A DNA stretch of 64,000 nucleotides. Origin: Seminavis robusta (taxonomy: Eukaryota; Bacillariophyta; Bacillariophyceae; Naviculales; Naviculaceae). The notes below the pieces were generated by a model. The model was not told the DNA's origin, did not search any database, and saw only the letters and a program-made list of their open reading frames with translations. Positions 10,498-21,611 of this stretch are shown piece after piece. Within the stretch, counting starts at the first letter, position 1, and every line of letters begins with the position of its first letter. The DNA lies in NCBI GenBank assembly GCA_903772945.1, contig CAICTM010000065.1, positions 62,001-126,000 on the forward strand, given 5' to 3'. The translations under genes and the position numbers were made by a program.

Positions 10498-12231
10498 TCA
10501 GTCACCAAACAATTGGACTCTCCCTTGGATGGGTTTCCGGCAAATGTGACATTCGTTCAGCAAGGGCGAGCAGTGAAGACATGTTTGATGTCCACAATAA
10601 AAGGCCACTTGTTTCTTGCGCTCCAAGCACACAGCACATGTGAAATCATTTTCACTTCCTTGGTCGTCACATTGGTCATCACTTTTGGAGGCAGTTGGCG
10701 GTTGCATGGCGGGTGGTAACGAAGGAGGTTGCATCGGCGCCACCGCGGCCAAGGGTACTTGGTGCTCTTGTCCCTCACCGTCGTTTCGTATGGAAGTCGG
10801 CAGGGTATTGGTTAGCTCCGACACCAACGCCACAGGATATTCCAGCACTTCCTCCAACGTCGGGGCTGTCGGTCGTAGCACAGGAATGGATGTTGGGTCT
10901 CCTCTATCTGCCGTCGACTCTGGTGCCATTGGTGGGTTGTCGATGTATAGTTCCGCTTGGGCTTCTGGGAGAAGCGTGGCAGAAGCCATGGGCACAAAGG
11001 AAGCCGGAACTTCTTCCGCATCACCGCCGCGTTCTTGAACTAACAGGTCCAAGGTTTCTATAGAATCCAATCCTTCTGGTCCCCACAATAGCCCAGGAGA
11101 GGAGTCTCTCCCTCCAGAAATCACCAGCTTGGAATGAATGATAGACAGAGACGCCCCAGCACGGGCAGTTTGTAGATTGGGAAGCTTCTTCCAGTCCGGA
11201 GTATGATTGACAAAGGTGGTGTGTTTCAGGTATTCCACTGTGTTGAGGATACTACCAGAACTGCTGCTTCCTCCAGCCACCACGATGATACCAGAATCTG
11301 TAACAGTGACAGCAGAGGAAAACCGTGCCGTGTTCATGGATGCCACAGGTTCCCATGCTGCTAGGTTGTTGCATGCGGCTGCCAGGTCGAGTCGTTCCAC
11401 GGACGCCAGGGCTTTTCCCTTCTCATTCTGTCCACCAATGGCATACAGGTATCCACCAACGACAACTGTTGCAAGATTCTTTCGACGCACATTGAGATCC
11501 GGCAGTCTTTCCCAACCGGTCGGAGTAGTTTGTTGTTGCGTGGCGGAATCTTGCCTCAGCGACAGCATACTGACCGACCGCGAAACTCTCTCCTTGGCCG
11601 CGAATACCTCATAGAACTTGGGTGATAGAGTAGTAAATCCACCCACGGCGTAAATGGCATGATTGTCGGTTGTTATAGACGATCCAGCCTGCTCCATTTC
11701 CGCTCTGAATCTCCAAAAAGCACTCTCCGGCTTGGCAGTGGAATCTTGAGTGCCAGAAATGCCCAGGCTGCTGCCAATCCAGTCAAAGACGGTGGAAACG
11801 ACTCCTCTGCTTTGTATTTCCATGTATCGTTTCAGATCCGCTACAATCAGTTCCTCTTGGGGTATATACCCATGTGCATTCAGCTTGGTTTTGTCGCCGG
11901 TGTCATTCTTAACCACAGCGTATAAATATCGGTTGTCCACCAAGACGATGGAAGCACCCGGTGCCAACACAGCTTTCGTGACTGCATGTACCGAGCCGAA
12001 GAGAGGTTTTTGATTCGGCATGTTCAGTCCAGGAATGGTCGTTTCCAGATGCCATTGCCCATCTTTCATAGTCAGAACAAACCCTGTGGACAGCCATCCC
12101 TTCTTGCCTGCATTGTGGCCCAAAACTACCAAATGTTGCCCGTCAAATACAACCGAGCTGCAACTTGAGACATCCACTTCCGGTGTAAATGCATGGCGCA
12201 CTGTGGTCCAGGCATTAGCCGCATACAACAT
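10498..12231 (-). CDS. Kelch-repeat protein with C-terminal RING finger
   Basis: A single exon of 577 aa. Residues ~1-380 hold Kelch-like repeats: paired glycines and conserved Tyr/Trp in blocks such as IYAVGGFTTLSPKFYEVF, LYAIGGQNEKGKALASVERL and IIVVAGGSSSSGSILNTVEY, each followed by W..(L/M)..MN..R, giving an expected beta-propeller. A Pro-rich linker follows, then a C3HC4 RING at ~530-566: CAVC, FYCGHQTCLHC, CHIC. The RING lies at the very C-terminus, as in copine- and RGLG-type ligases. Likely an E3 ubiquitin ligase with the propeller binding substrate; substrate unknown. The start at 12231 (MLYAANAWTTV) begins directly in a propeller blade, so the blade may close with C-terminal strands. 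Confidence 0.85.
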   Translation of the reverse strand: MLYAANAWTTVRHAFTPEVDVSSCSSVVFDGQHLVVLGHNAGKKGWLSTGFVLTMKDGQWHLETTIPGLNMPNQKPLFGSVHAVTKAVLAPGASIVLVDNRYLYAVVKNDTGDKTKLNAHGYIPQEELIVADLKRYMEIQSRGVVSTVFDWIGSSLGISGTQDSTAKPESAFWRFRAEMEQAGSSITTDNHAIYAVGGFTTLSPKFYEVFAAKERVSRSVSMLSLRQDSATQQQTTPTGWERLPDLNVRRKNLATVVVGGYLYAIGGQNEKGKALASVERLDLAAACNNLAAWEPVASMNTARFSSAVTVTDSGIIVVAGGSSSSGSILNTVEYLKHTTFVNHTPDWKKLPNLQTARAGASLSIIHSKLVISGGRDSSPGLLWGPEGLDSIETLDLLVQERGGDAEEVPASFVPMASATLLPEAQAELYIDNPPMAPESTADRGDPTSIPVLRPTAPTLEEVLEYPVALVSELTNTLPTSIRNDGEGQEHQVPLAAVAPMQPPSLPPAMQPPTASKSDDQCDDQGSENDFTCAVCLERKKQVAFYCGHQTCLHCSPLLNECHICRKPIQGRVQLFGD

Positions 12232-12611
12232 CCTTGCTTATTATTGGTGTTCTTGGTGTTGATTGAGGATACCTTTATCAGATTTTTTGAATGATGGTTT
12301 CTTGTGGAATGGCATCAGTTTCCGTTCTTCCTCAAACCGGGAATGCTTTAGGTTAGTTGAATCGTGCTTCTCGGGGTTGGATCGTGAGCGCACCGTCGCC
12401 AACACCTACCTCCCGTCACATGGTCTTCCTTTCGTTGCATCATGACATGTACATAGAGACAATAGAATGTAGTTGTAGATCATCGGGGGACCATCACAGA
12501 GGGGTTTGTTGTAGGAGCAATCATCTCACCACTGGATATTGGCTCAGAGTCACCCTGTGTCCTACCGGTACAAGTACCAGGAGCTAGCTAGAAGACACTG
12601 CCAATCTGCTC
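12232..12611. other. Intergenic, upstream of Kelch-RING gene
   Basis: No gene seen. Contains an ACCGGTAC palindrome and GCTAGCTAG run near 12565-12590. Confidence 0.5.
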
Positions 12612-12837
12612 GACCCAAGCCAAAGCAAGCCTCAATCTTCATCCCCTGCCCTTTGGAAACACTCACACCTTCCTTTTAGCAACAATACTTGCTCTACAAT
12701 GATTGCAATTGTGATAGAAATCTCCCCCCAAAACAGTGGAAAGAACAAACCAAATGGCTCAAAATTCGTCCCTCACACCCACCAAGACCTACCGAAGTCA
12801 AAAGAAGGCAAAATGCTTTGACTGTGAATCGAACACA

Positions 12838-12881
<44 letters not shown>

Positions 12882-13281
12882 AAAGCAGAGTTATTTATTT
12901 AGCTGGATACATAACCAAAGTTTTTATCTACAAAGCCAACAATACAAGATGATGCAACCTTCAAGAGCTGTCATCAGCAAGTGTAACCAAGTGTTGGTTA
13001 CTTTTTCCATGGATGCCTCTTCTGCTGCCAATGGTTTTGCTGTAATGTGGTACTGGCTGTTGTCCATGGCGACTTTGCTTCCTTGTTCTGCACTGATGCT
13101 ATCTAGCTAGGTAGATATTTGGCTGTAAGATTAGACTAGCCAGAACTTTAAAATATACAACTGGGGTTGCAAAGGGAGGACCAATGACAATCCCATAACA
13201 TAATAGAGCAGCAAATGATTGTGGCGCAACCTTTTTCTTTTGTTAGTCCTTTTACTTTGCTACTTTTTCCAACACAGTCTC
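12612..13281 (-). repeat. Right arm of inverted duplication carrying tRNA-Phe
   Basis: Reverse-complement partner of 479-1155 (see that entry). The tRNA within is identical to its partner, while flanks have substitutions and short indels. The arms enclose about 11.5 kb with three protein-coding genes. Confidence 0.85.
12814..12886 (-). tRNA. tRNA-Phe (GAA anticodon), second copy
   Basis: Sequence identical over all 73 nt to the copy at 888-960, including A and B boxes and discriminator A. TTTT follows its 3' end on the minus strand. Expected to be functional. Confidence 0.97.
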
Positions 13282-13845
13282 AATGTAGACAGCCCCTAGC
13301 TAGATACAGGCTTAATGAAAATGAAACCAACAGTCAAAGACATGCTCAAAGAGGCACCTTTATGTCAACGACGATGGAGAAGAGGGTGCTAGCTAGAGGG
13401 AGACAGAAGCAGAATAGTTAGTTGCCACCAGCAAGAAGTTTCAAGTGGCAGCAAGTCTTTGGCCTTGCTGGTGAGAATAGAACAGCTCTCTTCTGGTAGA
13501 GACAAGCCCTGGCTTGGCGAGTCGATTCTATTTGATGGTGCTGCCTGCATGCGCCATGAAGGAAATTTGCGAAGGTACGCCTTGGGAAAAGGAAAGACAA
13601 GTTTATCATTTCAAATTCTGCAGGATTCCGAAAAAAGTAGCAATTATTTGTAGCTAGCTAGCTAACATATGGATACACCAATCGGGAAAATAGCTACGGT
13701 ACTAACTACGATATCATACATACTAGTCTAGTTCGTCGCGTTGACTATGCATACACAAGCCCCCCACACACCGTCAATCGGTTGGCCACGAGAAAGTTTT
13801 GGGGCTGTGTTTTGTTGTGGTTCCATGTCCGCGTGTAGTTTTTGC
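13282..13845. other. Intergenic spacer
   Basis: No supported gene. A GTAGCTAGCTAGCTAAC run near 13651 is one of the CTAG palindrome clusters. Confidence 0.5.
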
Positions 13846-15191
13846 CTAGGATTTATGAGCGTGTGACTTCCCCTTTGTCTTGCTCTGCAATTCGGAAAGA
13901 ATTCCTGCACACGCCAAACCAATACCCGACCAACCCGTGAGGGAGAGTGCATGTCCCTTGAGGAAGATGGACAAGAGGACGGAAAAGATCTTGCGTGTGG
14001 TGGTCACCGTGGACAGGACGAGTGGATCAAAGTTGGCAATGGTATAGAAAATGAAAGATTGTCCCACTGCCGAGCAAATGGCAAACTTGATGATTTTGCT
14101 GTATATTTCTGGGTTGGCGACGCAATATGCCATTCCAGAGTTGAGTTCTCCGAGTCCCCCTGCAATGACGATCGCTGTCAGGCACATGAATAGGTTGGTC
14201 CAAAACATGAAATCATAAGGCTTTGGCTTGACCCCTGCCTGTGCTGTATCAGTCTTGAGACGTTTCTGGAATCCTGCCGTGACACCATCCAAGACGAGCG
14301 ACAGGACAATGTACACGACACCCATGGTGGAACTGGGCGCGCCACTTCCTTTCTTCTTACCCATGGAAACAACGGCGGTACCTCCAATAATGGCAGCAAC
14401 TTGCAAGTATTCACGGACGGTGTAGGAAGCTCCTCCCAACAACAAGGAACCCGCCATGACGGGAGCCATTTTTCCACTCTTGGCCAAAGTCGCAACGGGG
14501 AAACTAAGTCCATTGGCTAGTGCCAGACTGGTGCAAGCCTTGGCCGAAACTTGGGCGGCTCCCGAGATTCCAAAATACTTCAATGGGATTCCCTTTGTGG
14601 GTCCGGTCACTTGCATGCCGGCAAATCCAATAATCACGTTGGCGAGTGCCTCCAAAACCTGCAGGAACCATGCCTGTTTGAAGGAACTTCCATCTACAGA
14701 AGTGTAGCGGAAAACGTCCTCCTGAAGGGATCCATAATACAAGAATGCACCATAGATACCTCCAGCTCCAATCATCAATTTCGCAGCATCGGGAAGTCCT
14801 GCTTTTGCTTCCGCCATTTTGGTGGTTTCTGCAGGTGCTGTAGGAACAATGGGATTCGCACTAAAGATTTTAGGCATGGCAAGAAAATGCAGGGTGAGAG
14901 AAAATCAGCGACTCGAAGCAAAAAAAAGGGTATATACCCATCGTTGCCAATATTTAGTTGCGTGTGAAGATTAAAATTGACTTACGGATCTTCCGGTGGA
15001 GTAAGGGTCGCCGTACTGGTGGGTGGAGTTGTTTCCAGAGAGCTACCGACTCGTGCCGCCGCTCTAGCACTGGGTTGGTTATCAGCAGCCGCAGACAAAC
15101 CTGATAGCAGAGAAATGCAAGCAAAAAGAACAAAGAGACGGTTCAATAGACGAGTTGTGGGGTGGCGGTGGTGATTGTGCAATCCTGGCAT
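13846..15191 (-). CDS. SLC35B1-like nucleotide-sugar transporter (UAA family)
   Basis: The main exon (14860-13846) encodes a ten-helix transporter with UAA-family blocks: FLYYGSLQEDVFRY, AKSGKMAPVMAGSLLL, SLVLDGVTAGFQKR, AVGQSFIFYTIANFDPL and STVTTTRKIFSVLLS. The last two match SLC35B1 closely. It probably exchanges nucleotide sugars or ATP/ADP across the ER or a plastid-surrounding membrane. I join an upstream exon (15191-14986): donor GTAAGT after ..PPEDP and acceptor TTTAG at 14861 agree in phase, adding ~68 residues with a hydrophobic leader (LFVLFACISLLSGLSAAA). Total 406 aa. The alternative is a 343-aa protein starting at the ATG at 14877 with no leader. The C-terminus (SHAHKS) is not a classic KKXX ER signal. 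The transporter call is strong; the first exon is less sure. Confidence 0.85.
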
Positions 15192-15788
15192 AGGTGTCGA
15201 TCGTTTCGAGAGGGTAGATAGAAAGCAAGAGTGCGTGGAATTTCTGTTTGGCCGAAACGTTATCGTCACTCTTGATATTTTATACAACAATAATCGAGGC
15301 CAGCAAATCAGAGAGACAACGACAGCAACAGACAGCTGAAAGATTCAATGAATGGTGGAGCTGAACGATGGAATCTTTAACTGCGAGCAGATGGATGACG
15401 AGCGACGCGAAGCTCTCCTCTCCGTCTCAATTGATGGGTATCATGATGCCACAGTTTGTTTGTCTACTCACCTGCTTCCACGTGGGAGGATAATGAGCTT
15501 GGCATCGATGTCAAAAAGTGGAAACGACGAGCTTCGATTAGGTTTTGTGGTTCAAATGACGACTGTGCTGCATTGTCCTTGAATACCGTGTTGTGTTATC
15601 CCTAACATCCTCCCCCAAAAAGAGTAAAAGGGGGTGGTATGGATCACGAATCCCGAGCCCTACTGCAAAACCCAATACATCCAGTCAGTGGCAAGGAAGC
15701 CACAAATCTCAATGCTGCCAACCACTTTGCTTTGTCCATGTTGGTTTTGTCGGTCAGGTGCTGCCAACAACATAATTATATCTATTGA
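15192..15788. other. Divergent promoter region
   Basis: Spacer between the divergent transporter and TRIAP1-like genes. Open frames here have no recognised features. Confidence 0.5.
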
Positions 15789-16187
15789 GTGATCGAGGCA
15801 ATGGGATCCCAACAGAGCACCCCAGTGGCAGGGACACCGACAGTAAAAATTTCGAATGGATCGGAATCAGTACCGGTAGCATCTGCGACGGACTCGAATG
15901 TTACAACACCACCAAGACAACCAAGAGCATCCAAACCCAAGAGGACAGGGATCGATGCTGTAAACCACAAATGCCGAAAGAAAAAGGCGGCATACGACAA
16001 ATGCTTTTCCGAATGGTACAACGAGCGCTTTTTGCAATTAAAGTCTATAAACCAAGAAGAAGAATGTGGGGAGTTGTTTGAAACCTACAAACAGTGCTAT
16101 ATGAAGGGGATGAAGCGAGAATTCTTTGACAAGGGCCAAAAGAAACCCAAGGAGGGAAGCCTGCTGGCGGAAGAATTGGATGAATAG
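15789..16187 (+). CDS. TRIAP1: TRIAP1/Mdm35-like twin CX9C protein
   Basis: A 132-aa single-exon protein. After a Ser/Thr/Pro-rich N-terminus of ~55 residues comes the CHCH fold: CRKKKAAYDKC and CGELFETYKQC are both C-x9-C, joined by FSEWYNERFL. This is the signature of TRIAP1/Mdm35, the intermembrane-space partner of PRELI/Ups proteins that carries phosphatidic acid between mitochondrial membranes; import and folding would use the Mia40 relay. A second in-frame ATG four codons later (MGSQQST) could be the start. The N-terminal extension is longer than in yeast or human proteins. Confidence 0.9.
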   Translation: MIEAMGSQQSTPVAGTPTVKISNGSESVPVASATDSNVTTPPRQPRASKPKRTGIDAVNHKCRKKKAAYDKCFSEWYNERFLQLKSINQEEECGELFETYKQCYMKGMKREFFDKGQKKPKEGSLLAEELDE

Positions 16188-16588
16188 AAATTAGTTAACA
16201 ATCTGCAAAAAGAGAGATCATGGAAAGATTACAGCATGCAAGAGGATTGTTGAAGAGTCACAACGAAGATATCCCGGATCAAATCGATCCCAGGCAGGTA
16301 GCAGCATTTGAAGTTTGAAGGCTAGCTTGGATACGTTGAGGGCAGGATCCCTTGTTGGAAAGCTACATTGACGCAATCAGTCCACACGCACACTGGCTAA
16401 GAATGGACACAATAACTAGCCATCAGATGCCAATATCCCGCTCTATCTAGAAAAACCTTTCACCAACACCCCTATTTTTCACTCAAGTTCAAGCTGAATT
16501 AACCATCAAGAAGACCATTTAATCGAGGTAAGAGTGCGTGTTACTCTTCTAGCTAGTGCTGTACCGGTAGCTTGATACGTCATTCCTA
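16188..16588. other. Convergent spacer, no gene seen
   Basis: Should hold the 3' ends of the flanking convergent genes. One GTACCGGTAG palindrome and CTAGCTAG near 16550. Confidence 0.5.
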
Positions 16589-17650
16589 CTATTTCAACAA
16601 TGACGCCAGAGTTTCCAACGTGACTCCCGAACTTGGATCATCACCGAGCTCCTCTACAATCATGTTGGCTCCTGTAAAGTCTTCGTTTGCCGTATAGGAT
16701 GATTTGGTCACAATGCAACTGATTTCAGCAGCTTTGGCAGCCCCCCATCCAATACCACTGTCTTCCACAATGACACATTTGGCTTTGTCGAGTCCCATGG
16801 TCTCCACTGCCATGTTGTATACATCCGGTGCTGGCTTCTTTTTCTTCACCATGTCTCCGGCAAAGATTTGAAACTTCGAAGCTCGTTCCGGACCCATGAG
16901 TGTATTGACTAGGTTTCTCACTGCTTTTTCGTTGCTCGTGGAACACACCGCTAGTCTGATCCCTGCGGCAATAGCGTCATCAATGATTCGAAGCACTCCT
17001 GGTCGAAGGGGAATCACTTTTTGATCAATCAGATCCATAAAAATGTCAGTTTTGCGGAGATGCAATTCTTTGACCTTTTCTTGTCGTTTTTCATCGTCCT
17101 CTGGCATGGCATCCGGCCATCCTACTTCATTCCAGTGAGCTGTCATGCGTTCCTTCCCACCTCCAACTTCCAGGAGGACTCCATACCTTTAGAAAATTGA
17201 CAAGTAAGGATAATATTAGAGGAGAATCATCAAAGAACCAAAGTAGCCACAAAAGTTCGTTACTGACCGTTCCACATCCCACACACAATCCAACTTGTTT
17301 TCCTCAAAGGCTTGGTTGAAGGCTGGCCTGTGTCCGTCTCGTTCCGTGTCGGCCAACACACCATCCATGTCCCACAGAATTGCCTCCAGTTCAGCATTCA
17401 AACTTGTGGTGGTGGAGCTGATTGATTCGATTCATGAGACATTTGCAACGTACCGGTGTGTATGGGAAGAGAAGGAGAGAGACAAGAGTGAATGGACTCG
17501 TCACCGAACAGTTGCAATGCGATTGCTATGATACCTGATGATTCCCACTTACATCGGAACAGCACCGCGGGACAACCGGTGCATACCGGTGGTGGTAAAG
17601 GCTCCAGCGGAACCTACCACAATCAACAAGGCTACCAATTGCTGAATCAT
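16589..17650 (-). CDS. CBBY: Plastid CbbY-type HAD phosphatase
   Basis: Three exons (17650-17553, 17417-17268, 17186-16589) with consistent phases give 281 aa. The first exon encodes a signal peptide ending in the diatom plastid cleavage context GSAGAF followed by TTTGMHR, a bipartite plastid presequence. The mature part has HAD motif I (WDMDGVLADTE, with nucleophile and acid Asp), the cap signature DGHRPAF and GGGKERM, motif II (CSTSNEKAV), motif III Lys (KKKPAPD) and motif IV (VEDSGIGWGAAKAA). These blocks parallel plant CBBY, which removes xylulose-1,5-bisphosphate, a Rubisco inhibitor. A role in protecting Rubisco in the stroma is inferred from family and targeting. Introns are 135 and 81 bp. 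Confidence 0.93.
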
Positions 17651-18188
17651 CTTTCTGAATGAACAATGTAGATAATATCTTCTACCACACCGACAAGATG
17701 GGTGATTCATCCAACCTCATTGTCGTGCTTCGTTCAAACGGAAAGGCAAACTGAAAGAGTGCTGCCAAAAGATACACTGACGTCATACACGTACCGAAGT
17801 GCTTTAGCTCTATCCATAGTCCGCGGGACTTCCACCTCAGTCGTGTTGGCGGCATTACACATTTTTCTTCTTAGACACCCACAAAAATGGCCAACGGCAA
17901 GCCCCGCTGACTGGGATTACTTCCACCGAAGATGGTATATGCTCGTTATCGCTCGTCCCATGGGCGTAACAAGAACCATTACCAAGGCAGTAACCGGATC
18001 TGAGACTGGTTTCACACGGATTTCTAATTGAGGAATATATATGCATCCTCACTCAATGGCTCTTCATCATCTCGGTACCTAGCCAGCATCGCAGCAAGCC
18101 CCAATAGCAAAAACTTTCCTTCCATGTTTCGAACGTCTCATTTGTTCCTTCTCAGCAAAACAAACCACAAATCAGCATACCCACATCA
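17651..18188. other. Divergent promoter region
   Basis: Spacer between the divergent CbbY gene and the large disordered protein gene. I see no gene in it. Confidence 0.5.
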
Positions 18189-20808
18189 ATGACGAGGCCA
18201 CACAGCTCCTCCAGGCCGCCACCCGTACCTCCACAGAGAACTCCTGAGAGTCGCCGCCAAGGCAACTCCAGATCGGTTCATGCCCCCAGAAGCCCCTACC
18301 CGAACAATGCGTTCCAGCCGGTATCGAGATCCCAGAGTCGAGCGTCTACCATCACGCGGTCGTTCTCGTCGGGATCTCAGTTGGATGAACCAGATAACAC
18401 TGCCATCATTCGAGGGGCACAACTTTTGCGAGAGCGTTTGATGAACAACAATCACAAAAACGAAGGCGGAGGGAAGGTTTCCACCTCGCCGGAACGCCTG
18501 TTTACCTCCAAGAATGACGCTGTTCTTCAGGATCTCTTGGGCATCGAACCAATGCATCCACCAGGAAGTCCTAATGATGTCACCTTTCAATTCTTCTCCC
18601 AAGATTGGCTGCCCGATTGGTCCGATCAGTCTTGGAGTATCTCAGGGAGTGCGTTTGATCGAGGTTCCACAGCCGCCGTATCGCCGCCTCGACAGGAACA
18701 CCGCAACCACCACCACCACCACCACCACCACCCCGATAATACTCTCCCGCCAGGAACCACCGCATCTACCAGTCGTCGCACAAGCCCTGATGTTATGGAT
18801 CATAGTCAACGCCAAAAGAATGGAAACTATCCACGTGAAAACACTCCAGCCGGTCCGGAGCCTCGTCTTCGCAGCCCCCGCACGTTGGTCTCACAACGAA
18901 CAAGTCCGACTAGTGGGGGTCGAAGAGGAAAGCCACCACGTGACGAACGAGCTTCAACGCCATTACCAGCACCTGCATCTCCTCCGGTAGCAACATCAGC
19001 GAAAGCAAAATCTGACCCACTGCCAGTGACCCCCGCTACCAGCCCAGCCGACAAAAAGAGCAATTCCGAATGGCAAACGACGGCATCATTCCCGACAACG
19101 ACTGATATGGATGACAGCAACCCTTGGGGGAGCCTTTCAGAGCAAAACTCTTCCATGGACACAGGTCCTCGTTCCAAGGAAACTGGCCCTGATCCACTGA
19201 CCGACATGAAGGAAGCCGAGGAAGCTCTGCTCGCCAATGGGCTTCAGCATCATGAGCTGGTCCATCAGCATGACGGCGACATGATCGTGCAAGTGTTCAT
19301 GACTCGCCCCGACGTTGTTTCGGATGCCCGGGCTTTTGATGAGTTTATTGAAACGACTTCATTGGACGACAAGGCATTTGAAGAATTGATCGACTCCAAG
19401 GAATACGATGGCGAGGATAGAGAGGGGGTTTGGCCCATCGAGAATCGAGAACACATTGACCAGTCAATGATGAGGGATGACCAGCTTCAGTCAAGGGCCA
19501 AGCAGCAAGGCAATGCAGTCGCACGCACCCGTGAAGTCGCACTCACCCGAGGGAGGCCCCAGAGATCCTATTCGATCGATGTGCTGCCCAACACAACTGT
19601 TCCGAAAAGGTCACACTCTGCCGGTGTGGAACGAAGGCAGTACAACAAACGCAATCATCAAAGGCATGTTAGTAGTCTCCGAGATGACCTGCTGTGCGGC
19701 ATGGAGACCAATTGCAACACCAAATACACTACGGAGCCGATTCCGATTGTGATTGATCAAAGCCGTTTGTTGGAAGCCCCGTGCACATGCCCTCAGCTCG
19801 AGGAACAACCTACAACACTTCAAAGCAAACCCGGTAAAAAGGAGCGTTCGCACCATATCCACAAAGGCAGACCCCTGCAGGACCATGACGCCATCCTCAA
19901 TGACCGCAAGCACCACGAACAACGTCACCTTTCCAAGCATAGAGCGGAAGACTCGGCATTTCCAGAGTCGGCAATTCACAACGAAGGAAATGGCTTTGGT
20001 GTTCTGTCCCCGGAAAGCAATGAATACATGGCGCTTCAAAGAACTGATCTTGCATTTCAGCATGCCATGAAGGCGGGGGGTCTCTGGCAGGCACTGGTTG
20101 GAAACCACGTACGCTTCCCCAAGCATTGGTGGCAGGGTGGTTATCGGACGGCTCCTATGGGGTGTCCCCGCCACTTGGCTGGAAAAAACAAATGGGTTTA
20201 CTACGACAGGCATCGGATCAAGGTGCGTCTATTTACTTGTGCAACTAGTAACCTCTACCTTCCCATCATCCACACTTGTTACACGCTTCTAACTCTTGTG
20301 CGTGCCTTGATCTTTTCGACGGCAGGGAAACAAGTTTTTGAATCGTTGCGTCCGAAAACGCGATGCAGCGGGACAACTCCTTTTGCATCTCGTTGTGAGG
20401 GACTTCATGTTATCGAGCCCCATTCTCGATATTGCCATTGGGTGTTTCCACCCCAACGCTAGGTCTGTACGGGTATCCCAGAATCCCAATCCACGTAATG
20501 ATGATTGTCGAGATGTCTGGATGGCAACTCGATTCCGAACAGAAGACGTGATATCCGTCATTGACCCTCTGTTCTTCTTGGAGAAGATGGGCCAGCCCAA
20601 AAAGAGTCCTCTTGGTGACTCCAAACGCCGCATCAGCAACGGCAACGTGCGGGCTATCTTTGGTGAAACTCCACCACTCTGCACAGTCTTTGTTCAGGAA
20701 AGCGATATCTACGAAGACCTGGCAGCGATGGATGGCTTTGAACATTCGGGACCAGCTGATATTCTGCTTCGAAAGTATGTATTCACCCAAAACGGCGCAA
20801 CCTATTGA
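18189..20808 (+). CDS. Large disordered protein with conserved C-terminal domain, function unknown
   Basis: Two exons (18189-20222, 20326-20808) joined by a 103-bp phase-0 intron give ~838 aa. Residues 1-450 are Ser/Pro/Arg-rich and likely disordered, with a nine-His run (~175-183) from a CAC repeat and SPR/TSP motifs that suit proline-directed kinases. A folded region spans ~610-838: EYMALQRTDLAFQHAMKAGG, HWWQGGYRTAPMGCPRHLAG, KWVYYDRHRIKGNKFLNRC across the splice, LHLVVRDFMLSSP and WMATRFRTEDVISVIDPLFF. The reading-frame continuity of this domain across the intron supports the model. I do not recognise the family; it could be diatom-specific. No signal peptide or membrane segment is seen. 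Confidence 0.8.
18706..18731. repeat. (CAC)n tract encoding poly-His
   Basis: Perfect CAC trinucleotide repeat inside the coding exon, read as consecutive histidines; length polymorphism is likely. Confidence 0.9.
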
Positions 20809-21610
20809 TTTGATTAGATGGCAACTTTAGGCTTGGTGTGCCACACACTATTTGCATGTGGTGACGCACGAACCTGAAACTACTAGGCTCGGCACACAAT
20901 CGCGCTACGCACACTACCAGGGATATAGAATGATTTAGTTTTATAATGAAAGCGCTATGAGCATTGGTGTTTGATCCAGCGTCATTTTTGCAACCGCTGT
21001 TTTCGTGCTGCAGTCCGCTTTGTTCAACTCCTCAAACACAGCGAACCGAGATGGTAAAAGCACAAATCATGTCCTTTCCTTAGTCTCAGTCTGTCTGCCC
21101 GGTAGCTAGGCTGAGTCGCTTCGAAGCATCGCTTCCTCAACAGGAGGTTTGCCTGGGAGAGCCATGCACTGCAAGGTCCACACTCTGGATTTGCTCAGGA
21201 ACTCAGACTGAGACTCGAGTAGTCTATGTACAAGTACTAGCTGGCTAGTATGTTCTGGGTGGCGGCTCGACGGGAAAAGTGAGTGAGTAAGAATTGCGTT
21301 TTTGTTGAGGAAAGAAGGATTTAGGTCCCTCTGAACTACTGGCGGCTTTGGGCAAGGCGGGCAATCATCTTGATGACTTTTATTAATTAAAACTCTTGAT
21401 GCTTCGTTCGGTTGCTACCTGGTACGTGCCGACCGCTGTGTTTTTCATTTTGTTTTTTTAGGAGCCAACCCAGCGGTCATTCATGGGGGGCGGGGGGGGC
21501 AGCTGTGTTATTATTATTATTAAAACCTCTTTCTTGTTTTTTTTTAAATCTAATTTTCTCATAACTCCCTCTGTTTCAATAATGCTGACTTTGTACTAGT
21601 GTACATGTAG
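20809..21610. other. Intergenic, no gene seen
   Basis: Low-complexity spacer including a long G run near 21485-21498 and (TTA)n at 21510-21523. No coding signal. Confidence 0.5.
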
Positions 21611-21611
21611 A

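Noticed and set aside
10616-11063. Plus-strand frames of 120-140 codons opposite the Kelch-RING gene
   Set aside because: Antisense shadows of a well-supported coding exon with no motifs.
15352-15582. Plus-strand 76-codon frame between transporter and TRIAP1
   Set aside because: No motifs, no splice context; probably chance.
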